This document shows, piece by piece, positions 1 to 5,844 of a DNA stretch of 5,884 nucleotides (the first letter of the stretch is position 1; each line of letters starts with the position of its first letter). The notes below the pieces were generated by a model. It did no database searches, was not told where the DNA came from, and saw only the letters and a program-made list of their open reading frames with translations. The stretch covers positions 1 to 5,884 of the forward strand of contig CAJARE010000077.1 of NCBI GenBank assembly GCA_903944255.1. The letters are read 5' to 3'. The position numbers were made by a program, and so were the translations under genes. This DNA comes from an uncultured beta proteobacterium (GTDB lineage Bacteria; Pseudomonadota; Gammaproteobacteria; Burkholderiales; Burkholderiaceae).

Positions 1-26
1 CAACAGGTACAACAGGTACAACTGGA
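1..26 (+). repeat. Short tandem repeat, 9-base unit
   Basis: The unit CAACAGGTA occurs twice in direct tandem (1-18), followed by a diverged third copy (19-26). It codes for the Thr-Gly-Thr pattern at the end of the upstream protein. The array is cut by the window edge, so copy number is unknown. Confidence 0.6.
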
Positions 27-35
27 TCAAGGTAA
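1..35 (+). CDS. 3' end of a Gly/Thr-rich protein, probably YjbE-like (partial)
   Basis: Only the last ten codons and the TAA stop (33-35) are in the window. Frame 3 reads TGTTGTTGSR. The reading frame is chosen because its stop lies just before a strong terminator at 51-82; frame 1 stays open through the terminator hairpin and is less likely. YjbE proteins are small exported proteins rich in Gly, Ser and Thr with a low-complexity Thr-rich tail, and they are encoded first in yjbEFGH operons. The next two genes here are yjbF and yjbGH homologues, so a YjbE-like identity is a reasonable inference from position and composition, not a sequence match. The DNA is a 9-base direct repeat (1-9 and 10-18) with a degenerate third copy. 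Any other Gly/Thr repeat protein would look the same from this fragment. Confidence 0.5.
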   Translation, partial: TGTTGTTGSR

Positions 36-50
36 TTCGACTTCTTTAGA

Positions 51-82
51 AACCCCCACTCATTGGGTGGGGGTTTTGTTTT
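51..82 (+). terminator. Rho-independent terminator after the yjbE-like gene
   Basis: The left arm AACCCCCACTC (51-61) pairs with GGGTGGGGGTT (65-75) across an ATT loop. This gives an 11-base-pair GC-rich stem with one G-T wobble. The right arm runs into a T-rich tract (74-82, interrupted by one G). It lies 15 bases after the preceding stop codon. It should end most transcripts of the first gene and lower, or uncouple, expression of the lipoprotein gene downstream. Confidence 0.85.
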
Positions 83-110
83 GCCAAAAGATGATTTTTA
101 GTAGCACAAT
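81..110 (+). promoter_or_regulatory. Candidate sigma-70 promoter for yjbF-yjbGH
   Basis: TTGCCA (81-86; 5 of 6 consensus) and CACAAT (105-110; 4 of 6) are 18 bases apart, just after the terminator and about 65 bases before the yjbF start. The -10 hexamer lies inside a perfect inverted repeat (100-116), which could be an operator. This is a by-eye match; the -10 box is mediocre. Confidence 0.3.
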
Positions 111-116
111 GCTACT
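100..116. promoter_or_regulatory. Perfect 7-base inverted repeat in the yjbF leader
   Basis: AGTAGCA (100-106) is followed by CAA and then TGCTACT (110-116). There is no T tract after it on either strand, so it is not a terminator. It overlaps the candidate -10 box, which suits a repressor-binding site. It could equally be an RNA hairpin if transcription reads through from upstream. Confidence 0.4.
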
Positions 117-176
117 TGTCTAGGGAATGGATGCAATCCTTGAGATGACATCCCCTAACCATTACTGTGTAGTGAC

Positions 177-980
177 ATGATTCGAATTTGCGGGAAAATT
201 AGTAAAAATTACCTCGCCTTATTGCGCTCACGCTCACGCTCCCTTCATTTTTTTACCATTGTCTTAGCCTCACTCCTAATCACCGCCTGTGCTGGTGAGA
301 AGCAGTCACTGGTGTATGACACTTTTAAGCTAGGCATCACTAGCCAAAACACCATCATTGATGAAGCACCCTTAAATCCTAACTATAGCTATCTCAAGGT
401 AGATGCAAATGGCCTATTGGCCTTATTAGTTCTTGGATATATAGACCAAAAACACAAGCAGTCGAATGATGTTTGGTACTCCGCCTTCAAAGAAGTGCTT
501 GAGATTAAGGGTGGTCGTCTTGCTAATAGCGAGGGGCTGGAAGTCAATTGGACCGAGGTGGATATTGCAGATGCGCCTCCTTTAAGTGACGCCTTAACGC
601 AAGTGCCAGGCGCCCTGAATAAACGTCAGCCCAGACATCGCTACACGAGGACGCGCACAGTGATGCCTGGCTACCAAGTCAATATTCGGGAGACGGTCGT
701 CATGGAGGCTTTGAACGAAACTCCTAGTGATGCGCCCAAAGTATTTCGAGATACAAGCAACAATGCAGATATTCGGTGGGTACAAGAAACTGTACTTGTA
801 CCAACACAATCTCAGAACCCGAGCATCAAGCCCTTGCGGGCTATCTACGCAATCGACACAAAGACCTCTAAAATCGTCTTTGGTAAACAATACCTCACGC
901 CCGACTACTATGTCTCTTGGTTAACTTGGCCTTACTCTAAAGCGAGTAAACCAACTCCGCAGGACTCTACTAAAAAATGA
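177..980 (+). CDS. yjbF: YjbF/GfcB-family outer-membrane lipoprotein of an exopolysaccharide operon
   Basis: This 267-residue protein matches the YjbF/GfcB (group 4 capsule lipoprotein) family by overall pattern and by its place directly upstream of a YjbH protein. It begins with a basic segment, a hydrophobic stretch (about 25-36) and a lipobox I35-T36-A37-C38, so Cys38 should be lipidated after signal peptidase II cleavage. The following residue is Ala, which does not suggest inner-membrane retention, so an outer-membrane location is likely. Family-like features in the mature part are the W-Y-S segment near residue 100 and the G-G-R-L-A-N-S-E-G-L motif near 112-121. The family is tied to secretion of surface polysaccharide; its molecular role is not established. 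ATG 177 is the only Met start that keeps the signal sequence, although its ribosome site is weak. The stop overlaps the next start as ATGA, indicating translational coupling. Confidence 0.85.
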   Translation: MIRICGKISKNYLALLRSRSRSLHFFTIVLASLLITACAGEKQSLVYDTFKLGITSQNTIIDEAPLNPNYSYLKVDANGLLALLVLGYIDQKHKQSNDVWYSAFKEVLEIKGGRLANSEGLEVNWTEVDIADAPPLSDALTQVPGALNKRQPRHRYTRTRTVMPGYQVNIRETVVMEALNETPSDAPKVFRDTSNNADIRWVQETVLVPTQSQNPSIKPLRAIYAIDTKTSKIVFGKQYLTPDYYVSWLTWPYSKASKPTPQDSTKK

Positions 981-3900
981 GTTTGCACGCAACTACTGCA
1001 GGCAAGATTGCGTTTGCTCACTTCACCCAAAATAAAGTGCTTATCACTAAGCTGTTATTTTTAGCCGGTTTTATTTTTTGCTTCTACATAAGCAATGCAT
1101 TCGCTCAATCAAATGCGCCTACTGTAGAGGTGCAAAGTACTACTCCCATGGTGACTCAAGATCCTCCAATTCAAAATGGTGAGCGTTTGAGTGAGTGGAT
1201 GCTCAAAGAACGTGCTAGCCAAAATACCAAATCTCAAATTACCTACACTTCACCGCCCTACTACCTCGGGACGAGTTGGCTCACTCCAAAAGAAATGACC
1301 GATCAGGCAATTGATAAACAGCAACTCCTAAATCAATTAGACAAAATCGATTTTCCAGAAGATAAATCCGGCAAAAATACCAAGCAGGCTTTTACCAAGC
1401 TGATTGAAAGCATGAAAGTCACGGGCAGAGTGCCACTGCCTAGTACCAACCCTCGCTTCCTTGAAGTAAGACCTAAGCTGAACCCCATCCTGGAGACTAG
1501 CGACCAAGTCATCGTTGCAGAAATGCCCAATACGATCACGGTAGTGAGAAGCAATGGTTCACTTTGCAAGATTCGCTATCGCCCCAGTATTGAGACGCAC
1601 TTTTATGTTCAGGGCTGCAAAGTCAAAGGCAAGAACGAAGAACGTAATGCCGATTGGGCATGGGTCATTGAGCCCGACGGTACCATCCATAAAATTGCTT
1701 TATCGGCCTGGAACCGAAACAAGCAGGTTTTTCCTGCGCCAGGCTCGTGGATTTGGGCGCCACCCCGCTGGTCGATGTGGACCAATGCCGATGGTGAAAA
1801 GTTCTCACAAGAATTAGCCACCATGCTAGCCACTCAAGGACCCTCAGGTGTAAACCAAAGCCCGGATCACAACTCGAGTGTACGCGCCAATTTGCCTTAT
1901 GTAGATAAAGATGATTTATATAGCGTCTCCAGAGACCTACCCATCTCCGCCAATATATGGGGAGAGACCGGCCTCTTGCAAACCCCTTCGGCACGCTCTG
2001 CACCAGCCGGCACCGCGGCGGCAACGCTCGGTTTATTTCAGCCCTATGGTGTTTTAAATTTGTACTTTGCCCCCCTCAACGGGGTTGAGTTCATCATGCG
2101 CTACACCAACATTAATAACATTCCGTATGGTGAGCAGTCCTTAAGTGGTGGTCAAACCTATAAAGATAAAAGCACTGGATTAAAAGTTCGACTACTTCAT
2201 GAAAATGCCTACATCCCCGAGCTCGCGGTTGGTGTGCGAGACGTCTTGGGTACGGGACTCTTTAGCGGGGAATACTTTGTTGCCTCCAAACGTCATTCAG
2301 ATTTTGACTTTAGTTTGGGCATGGGCTGGGGACAGCTAGGCACCCGCAACAGCGTGACTAACCCCTTTGTCACCGCCTTTGGTCAGAACTTTGCGACTAG
2401 ACCGGCAGTCACCACCAACCAAGGCGGCACCTCCACGGGCGGCTTCTTTCATGGAACTGCGGCCTTGTTCGGTGGCGTTCAGTACCACACCCCCTGGGAT
2501 AACGTCGTCCTCAAGATGGAGATTGATGGCAACAACTACCAGCAGCTCCCCTTCTCCAACACCTTACCCGTCAAGTCGATCTTCAACTTTGGTGCCACTT
2601 ACCAGATGAAGAATGCCGATTTGACTATTGGCTCGTTAGGCAATAGTCAGGTGATGTTTGTGGTGAGCCTGCATGAACGACTGGATTTGCTGAGCACCCC
2701 AAAACTGGCAGAAGCTAAAGCAATACCGGTGGATTTAAAAACAGTGGGCTCTTACACACCAACCAACCCCAGCTTGATGCTGGATTTACCCAATACGAAT
2801 AATGCTAATAAGAGCAACGCTACCAGCACTGCAATGGTCAGCAACAAAAATTCGGCAAAAGCCACTACAGCACAGAGTGCAAATAATATTCAGCCTCAAC
2901 AATCTATCGCGATCGAGTCGGCCTCTAGTAACGCTAGTAGTAGCAACAACAGCTCTAACACCGCAAGCACTACGATCACCAGCGATACACCGAGCACTAT
3001 CAATGCCTCAAGCCCTGCATCGCTCTCCAAAGAAAACATTACTACTCAGTACAACCCGACCCTACTCGATTTTGAAGTACAAACCCAGTGGAAGGTAAAG
3101 GGCTTACAGGGTAATCAGCGCACGTGGACGGTGCACTTGTTAGACGCTAGTGGGGTATTTTTGCGAAGCCGTATCAACCGAGGCGTGGCCGTCCTGCATC
3201 GGGATGCCCCCAGCCAAATTGATACCTTCCAGATTCAGTTTTACAACTGGGGCATGCTCGTCTCTGAATTTTCGATTGATCGCAAGCAATGGATGCTCTC
3301 TCAAACTCAGCTTTTACCGCCCTCACAAATTTATCCGTCGATCACAACCTTTAATACGGCGAGCTTACCTGCGGATGGCGGCAACCCCTTCTTTAAAAAG
3401 TCAGTTAAAGGGGAGTTGAGCGGCTCAGCACAAAATCCTGCAGCAGGCCTAGCACCAAGCCTAGTGCCAGAGCTTGCACTAAAAGAGGATGCATCATCGA
3501 GTGCGCCCACTATGGTGGATGAGCTCAACCACAAGCCACTAGAAACGAACTTGGGCGTGTCTTACTCACAGGTGGTCGGTAGCCCCGACTCGCCCTTCCT
3601 GTTTGCCCTTGGTGTTAAGGGGGATGCGCTGTACAAGTTCCGAGAAAACACCTGGATCACGGGTACTGTTAACGCCCGCCTCGTGGATAACTTTGGTAAG
3701 TTCAACTACGACCCGCCGCCGACCGGACTGCAACCCGTGCGCACCAATATTCGTCAGTACATGACCCAATCGATTGGTACGATGCCCAACTTGCAACTGA
3801 CTAACACGGGCAAACTGGCCGACAACCACTTTGTCAGTGCGTATGCGGGTTACCTAGAGATGATGTTTGCCGGCGTCGGCGGCGAGTACCTCTGGAGACC

Positions 3901-4369
3901 TACCAACAGTAAGGTGGCAGTCGGCCTAGATGTGAACCGAGTCCGCCAACGTCAGTTCAACGTCTGGACCTCCATGCAAAATTATGCGGTTACCACCGGA
4001 CACCTCACGACCTACTGGGATACTGGGGTGCAAGATATTTTAGTCAAGGCCAGCTACGGTAAATACCTCGCCGGCGATGTTGGCGGAACACTCGACTTGT
4101 CACGCGTCTTTGCGAACGGCGTGAAGGTCGGCGCGTACGCAACCCGCACCAACGTAGACTACGCCCAGTTTGGTGAGGGCAGCTTTGACAAGGGCGTGTA
4201 CGTCTCAGTACCGTTTGACGCCTTCTTTGCAAGGCACAGTGACTCAGTCGCAAACCTCCTATTCACACCACTCATCCGTGACGGCGGAGCGATGCTCTTT
4301 AGGAAGTACAAGTTGTACGACATGACGCGCACCAGAGATCCTCGCGCCCTATCTGCGGGGCCGGACTAA
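977..4369 (+). CDS. yjbH: YjbG/GfcC-YjbH/GfcD fusion, exopolysaccharide export outer-membrane protein
   Basis: This 1130-residue protein is much longer than the roughly 700 residues usual for YjbH. A signal peptide ends at A41-F-A43, so export to the envelope is expected. Residues about 68-290 resemble YjbG/GfcC: G-E-R-L-S at 68-72, a V-T-G-R-V-P-L region, and W229-V-I-E-P-D-G followed by A-W245-N-R and P253-A-P-G-S-W. From about 305 it reads as YjbH (GfcD): G-L-L-Q-T-P near 332, S/T-Y-K-D-K with a following R-L-L near 394-405, G-T-G-L-F-S-G-E-Y and V-A-S-K-R-H. The C-terminus has the typical S-F-D-K-G-V-Y-V-S-V-P-F-D, T-P-L-I-R-D-G-G-A-M-L and L-Y-D-M-T-R. Residues about 605-688 are a Ser/Asn/Thr/Ala-rich linker that splits the YjbH part. 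YjbH is predicted to be an outer-membrane beta-barrel protein aiding polysaccharide secretion. The start overlaps the yjbF stop by four bases. No separate yjbG gene is present, in line with a fusion. Confidence 0.85.
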   Translation: MSLHATTAGKIAFAHFTQNKVLITKLLFLAGFIFCFYISNAFAQSNAPTVEVQSTTPMVTQDPPIQNGERLSEWMLKERASQNTKSQITYTSPPYYLGTSWLTPKEMTDQAIDKQQLLNQLDKIDFPEDKSGKNTKQAFTKLIESMKVTGRVPLPSTNPRFLEVRPKLNPILETSDQVIVAEMPNTITVVRSNGSLCKIRYRPSIETHFYVQGCKVKGKNEERNADWAWVIEPDGTIHKIALSAWNRNKQVFPAPGSWIWAPPRWSMWTNADGEKFSQELATMLATQGPSGVNQSPDHNSSVRANLPYVDKDDLYSVSRDLPISANIWGETGLLQTPSARSAPAGTAAATLGLFQPYGVLNLYFAPLNGVEFIMRYTNINNIPYGEQSLSGGQTYKDKSTGLKVRLLHENAYIPELAVGVRDVLGTGLFSGEYFVASKRHSDFDFSLGMGWGQLGTRNSVTNPFVTAFGQNFATRPAVTTNQGGTSTGGFFHGTAALFGGVQYHTPWDNVVLKMEIDGNNYQQLPFSNTLPVKSIFNFGATYQMKNADLTIGSLGNSQVMFVVSLHERLDLLSTPKLAEAKAIPVDLKTVGSYTPTNPSLMLDLPNTNNANKSNATSTAMVSNKNSAKATTAQSANNIQPQQSIAIESASSNASSSNNSSNTASTTITSDTPSTINASSPASLSKENITTQYNPTLLDFEVQTQWKVKGLQGNQRTWTVHLLDASGVFLRSRINRGVAVLHRDAPSQIDTFQIQFYNWGMLVSEFSIDRKQWMLSQTQLLPPSQIYPSITTFNTASLPADGGNPFFKKSVKGELSGSAQNPAAGLAPSLVPELALKEDASSSAPTMVDELNHKPLETNLGVSYSQVVGSPDSPFLFALGVKGDALYKFRENTWITGTVNARLVDNFGKFNYDPPPTGLQPVRTNIRQYMTQSIGTMPNLQLTNTGKLADNHFVSAYAGYLEMMFAGVGGEYLWRPTNSKVAVGLDVNRVRQRQFNVWTSMQNYAVTTGHLTTYWDTGVQDILVKASYGKYLAGDVGGTLDLSRVFANGVKVGAYATRTNVDYAQFGEGSFDKGVYVSVPFDAFFARHSDSVANLLFTPLIRDGGAMLFRKYKLYDMTRTRDPRALSAGPD
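2789..3040 (+). repeat. Coding low-complexity Ser/Asn/Thr/Ala-rich insert in YjbH
   Basis: Residues about 605-688 of the fusion protein are almost wholly Ser, Asn, Thr, Ala and Gln, with runs such as SSNASSSNNSSNTAS. The DNA here is dominated by AGC, AAC, ACT and GCA codons but shows no exact tandem unit. It lies between the two recognisable halves of the YjbH region and looks like a flexible, disordered linker. Confidence 0.7.
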
Positions 4370-4520
4370 ATAGAGGTCACTCTCTTATTCTGGCGCTGAC
4401 TTCTGATGGCCTACTTGAAAAATTGCCTCTTTTCTGCGCCCCAATAAAGCCAAAATCCAAAAGATGTAGCGCGTCCATGATCCGAACTAACAAAACCATG
4501 GTTAGGGATTCCAAGAGCAC
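4370..4520. other. Intergenic region after yjbGH, no gene seen
   Basis: No supported open frame or RNA gene lies between the yjbGH stop and the peptide unit. There is an imperfect inverted repeat just after the stop (about 4374-4403, loop about 17 bases) without a T tract, so no convincing terminator. AACCATGGTT (4494-4503) is a perfect 10-base palindrome, and CTAAC (4487-4491) can pair with GTTAG (4501-4505). These lie just upstream of a candidate -35 box and could bind a regulator. Confidence 0.5.
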
Positions 4521-4549
4521 TCGAAATAAGTGGGATTATTTACTATGAT
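4521..4549 (+). promoter_or_regulatory. Candidate sigma-70 promoter for the two-peptide/kinase unit
   Basis: TCGAAA (4521-4526; 4 of 6 consensus) and TATGAT (4544-4549; 5 of 6) are separated by exactly 17 bases. Transcription would start near 4556. If correct, the upstream in-frame starts GTG 4530 and ATG 4545 would lie outside the transcript, and the first peptide would start at ATG 4614 or 4620. Confidence 0.35.
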
Positions 4550-4619
4550 CAACAATAATAAGAAAGGATTACTTCTAAAATGGTTTAATCCTCCTATAAC
4601 CCACCTAAATGAGATGACC

Positions 4620-4787
4620 ATGGATCAAAATACCAACACCCCCAACATTAACGGGTCTTTACCTGAATCCGAAAGCCCAATGGAGAGCTCTAGGAGAGAG
4701 GCTTTACGAAAGATTGCCAAATTTTCCACTTACGCTGCGCCAGCAATGCTTGCGACTATCAGCGGAAAAGCAAGCGCAGTTAGTTAG
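4620..4787 (+). CDS. Short peptide 1, candidate RiPP-like precursor with twin-arginine core
   Basis: With the ATG at 4620 this is a 55-residue peptide. It has a polar, acidic N-terminal part (residues 1-22), then SSRREALRKIAKFSTYAAPA, a short hydrophobic stretch and the end GKASAVS. Aligned without gaps from the RR pair to the end, it is identical to the next peptide at 18 of 31 positions, so the two are paralogues. The basic RR pair, hydrophobic region and A-S-A look like a Tat signal peptide, yet only two residues follow the possible cleavage site. The downstream PqqD-like/HprK-like gene suggests that the peptide is a substrate for modification; this is inferred. In-frame starts at GTG 4530, ATG 4545 and ATG 4614 would add up to 30 residues. 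I prefer 4620 because the length then matches the second peptide and because of the candidate promoter at 4521-4549. No strong ribosome site marks any of them. I recognise no named family. Confidence 0.65.
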   Translation: MDQNTNTPNINGSLPESESPMESSRREALRKIAKFSTYAAPAMLATISGKASAVS

Positions 4788-4826
4788 TATTGAAATCGCC
4801 TTAAACTACCCCTTACCCATTCAATA
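4788..4826. promoter_or_regulatory. Inverted repeat between the two peptide genes
   Basis: TATTGAA (4788-4794), starting directly after the stop of peptide 1, is a perfect inverted match to TTCAATA (4820-4826), with 25 bases between. The right arm touches the ribosome site of peptide 2. A hairpin here could tune translation of the second peptide. The AT-rich stem is weak and may be chance. Confidence 0.25.
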
Positions 4827-4833
4827 AAGGAAA
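4826..4833 (+). promoter_or_regulatory. Ribosome binding site of peptide 2
   Basis: AAAGGAAA precedes ATG 4839, with AGGA (4828-4831) seven bases away. It is the clearest Shine-Dalgarno sequence in the window and fixes the start of the second peptide. It suggests that this peptide is translated more strongly than the first. Confidence 0.7.
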
Positions 4834-4838
4834 CTCCC

Positions 4839-5021
4839 ATGAATAAAAAAACAGCGGCGGAGTTAGCACAAACTCAAGCCAACCCCCAAGATGAAGATGG
4901 CAGCCAATCAAACGCAACAATGAACCGCAGAAAAGCATTGGCCAAAATTGGTAAATTTTCAGCCTACGCAGCGCCCGCAACTATTGCGATCTTGAATAGT
5001 AAAGCGGCGCACGCCAGCTAA
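4839..5021 (+). CDS. Short peptide 2, candidate RiPP-like precursor paralogous to peptide 1
   Basis: This 60-residue peptide has a polar N-terminal part (residues 1-27, rich in Gln, Asn and acidic residues), then N29-R30-R31-K-A-L-A-K-I, KFSAYAAPA, a hydrophobic stretch and the end SKAAHAS. It shares with peptide 1 the RR pair, A-L, K-I, K-F-S, Y-A-A-P-A, K-A and the final Ser. A twin-arginine signal-like pattern ends with A-H-A one residue before the C-terminus, so no mature protein would remain after standard cleavage. A good ribosome site sets the start. Its stop is one base from the GTG of the PqqD-like/HprK-like gene, so the two are probably translationally coupled, and the peptide is a natural candidate substrate of that enzyme. 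It could instead be a small membrane-associated or Tat-targeted peptide. No named family is recognised. Confidence 0.75.
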   Translation: MNKKTAAELAQTQANPQDEDGSQSNATMNRRKALAKIGKFSAYAAPATIAILNSKAAHAS

Positions 5022-5022
5022 T

Positions 5023-5844
5023 GTGGGGTCTATTGCTAAGCTAGAGAGAATCTACGATTCCGCATCACTTAGAGCGTGGCTGCTTGAAGATCACCTAGTC
5101 ACAGCACAATTTCCAGAGCCAGAGTTGCAGGTATGGAATCCTACTGCCTCAGCTATATGGCTTTTATTGCTTGACGGAAAATATGATCTTAAAGCTCTTA
5201 CATTGCAGATAGGCGAGTTATTTGGAATTTCCTTGCCTCACTTAGAGGCGGAATTAAATGCCTGTCTTAGCAATTGGATTCAAAGGCAATGGATTCAATT
5301 TGATGAACGGGGAAAGTATTTCATATCCCCCAAAATTTCAGGGCCTGCTCTACCCATCCGCTACACAGATGCCCCCAAGAAATCAAAGGTTTCATTTGAT
5401 AAAACCTATTGCATTAATGGCAATCAGTTTCGCCTCAGGGTTAGAGTCGGTGAAGACTCCCAGAGTCACCCATTTTTGACTCGGATCACGGCAATTGCAC
5501 AGGGGTTTTTAGAGCTCGCCTCAGACCCTCAATTCCAATTAGACATAGTGATTGACTCTGACTTCATATACGTGAGAGAGGGCTCTCAAGGTTATCTGCC
5601 ATTTTTAGACTCAGCGGAGGCGCTCAATCACTGCATTCAATATTTTTTAAAAATTTCTGCGGGTGAGTCGATTCATTTTTCTACATTACATGCCGCTGCG
5701 CTTGGGCTGGAGAGTAGTCTTTTACTTTCCGGGGTCTCTGGTGCGGGCAAGAGTACCTTATGCGCCTTAAGAAGCAAGAGAGGCCCTTATTGCACTCAGA
5801 CCAAGGCTGGCAATATCAAATGGGGCTTTACCAACAAGCCTTAA
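5023..5844 (+). CDS. PqqD-like (RRE) domain fused to HprK-related kinase, 3' truncated, likely pseudogene
   Basis: The 273-residue frame has two domains. Residues about 12-102 fit the PqqD/RRE winged-helix fold, with V37-W-N39-P-T41-A42 and W46 followed by L-L-D-G-K-Y-D-L. RRE domains bind leader peptides. Residues about 120-249 fit an HPr-kinase-like domain: L-H223-A-A-A-L, then the Walker A loop GVSGAGKST (237-245). HprK enzymes phosphorylate Ser, and relatives in lasso-peptide clusters modify a precursor peptide. After about residue 249 the sequence is no longer kinase-like. The DNA there encodes an IS3-family transposase in another frame, so the last roughly 24 residues are a read-through tail. 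The Walker B region and the rest of the catalytic domain are absent, and the product should be an inactive kinase that may still bind peptide. Translation starts at GTG 5023, one base after the peptide 2 stop and without a clear ribosome site, suggesting coupling. The overlapping ATG (5021) leads to an early stop. Confidence 0.75.
   Translation: MGSIAKLERIYDSASLRAWLLEDHLVTAQFPEPELQVWNPTASAIWLLLLDGKYDLKALTLQIGELFGISLPHLEAELNACLSNWIQRQWIQFDERGKYFISPKISGPALPIRYTDAPKKSKVSFDKTYCINGNQFRLRVRVGEDSQSHPFLTRITAIAQGFLELASDPQFQLDIVIDSDFIYVREGSQGYLPFLDSAEALNHCIQYFLKISAGESIHFSTLHAAALGLESSLLLSGVSGAGKSTLCALRSKRGPYCTQTKAGNIKWGFTNKP

Noticed and set aside
227..243. CGCTCA triplicate in the yjbF signal region as a phase-variable repeat
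   Set aside because: It has only two exact copies and one variant of a 6-base unit, so length changes would stay in frame and would only alter Arg-Ser number.
594..890. Open frame on the minus strand opposite yjbF
   Set aside because: It is antisense to a well-supported lipoprotein gene and its translation shows no recognisable domain or start signals.
1665..2024. Minus-strand 119-codon open frame opposite yjbGH
   Set aside because: It has a Trp/Arg-rich, non-protein-like composition and lies wholly within a strongly supported coding frame; the other short frames within yjbGH are rejected for the same reason.
4374..4403. Inverted repeat after the yjbGH stop as a terminator
   Set aside because: The loop is about 17 bases, the stem has a wobble pair, and no T tract follows.
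4415..4447. TTGAAA with CAATAA as a promoter
   Set aside because: The spacing is 21 bases, outside the usual range, and the -10 match is poor.
4530..4619. N-terminal extension of peptide 1 from GTG 4530 or ATG 4545
   Set aside because: The extension has no counterpart in peptide 2, no strong ribosome site, and would lie at or before the candidate transcription start near 4556. It cannot be fully excluded.
5021..5044. ATG at 5021 overlapping the peptide 2 stop as the start of the kinase gene
   Set aside because: That frame meets a TAG after seven codons; the PqqD-like frame is entered only from GTG 5023.
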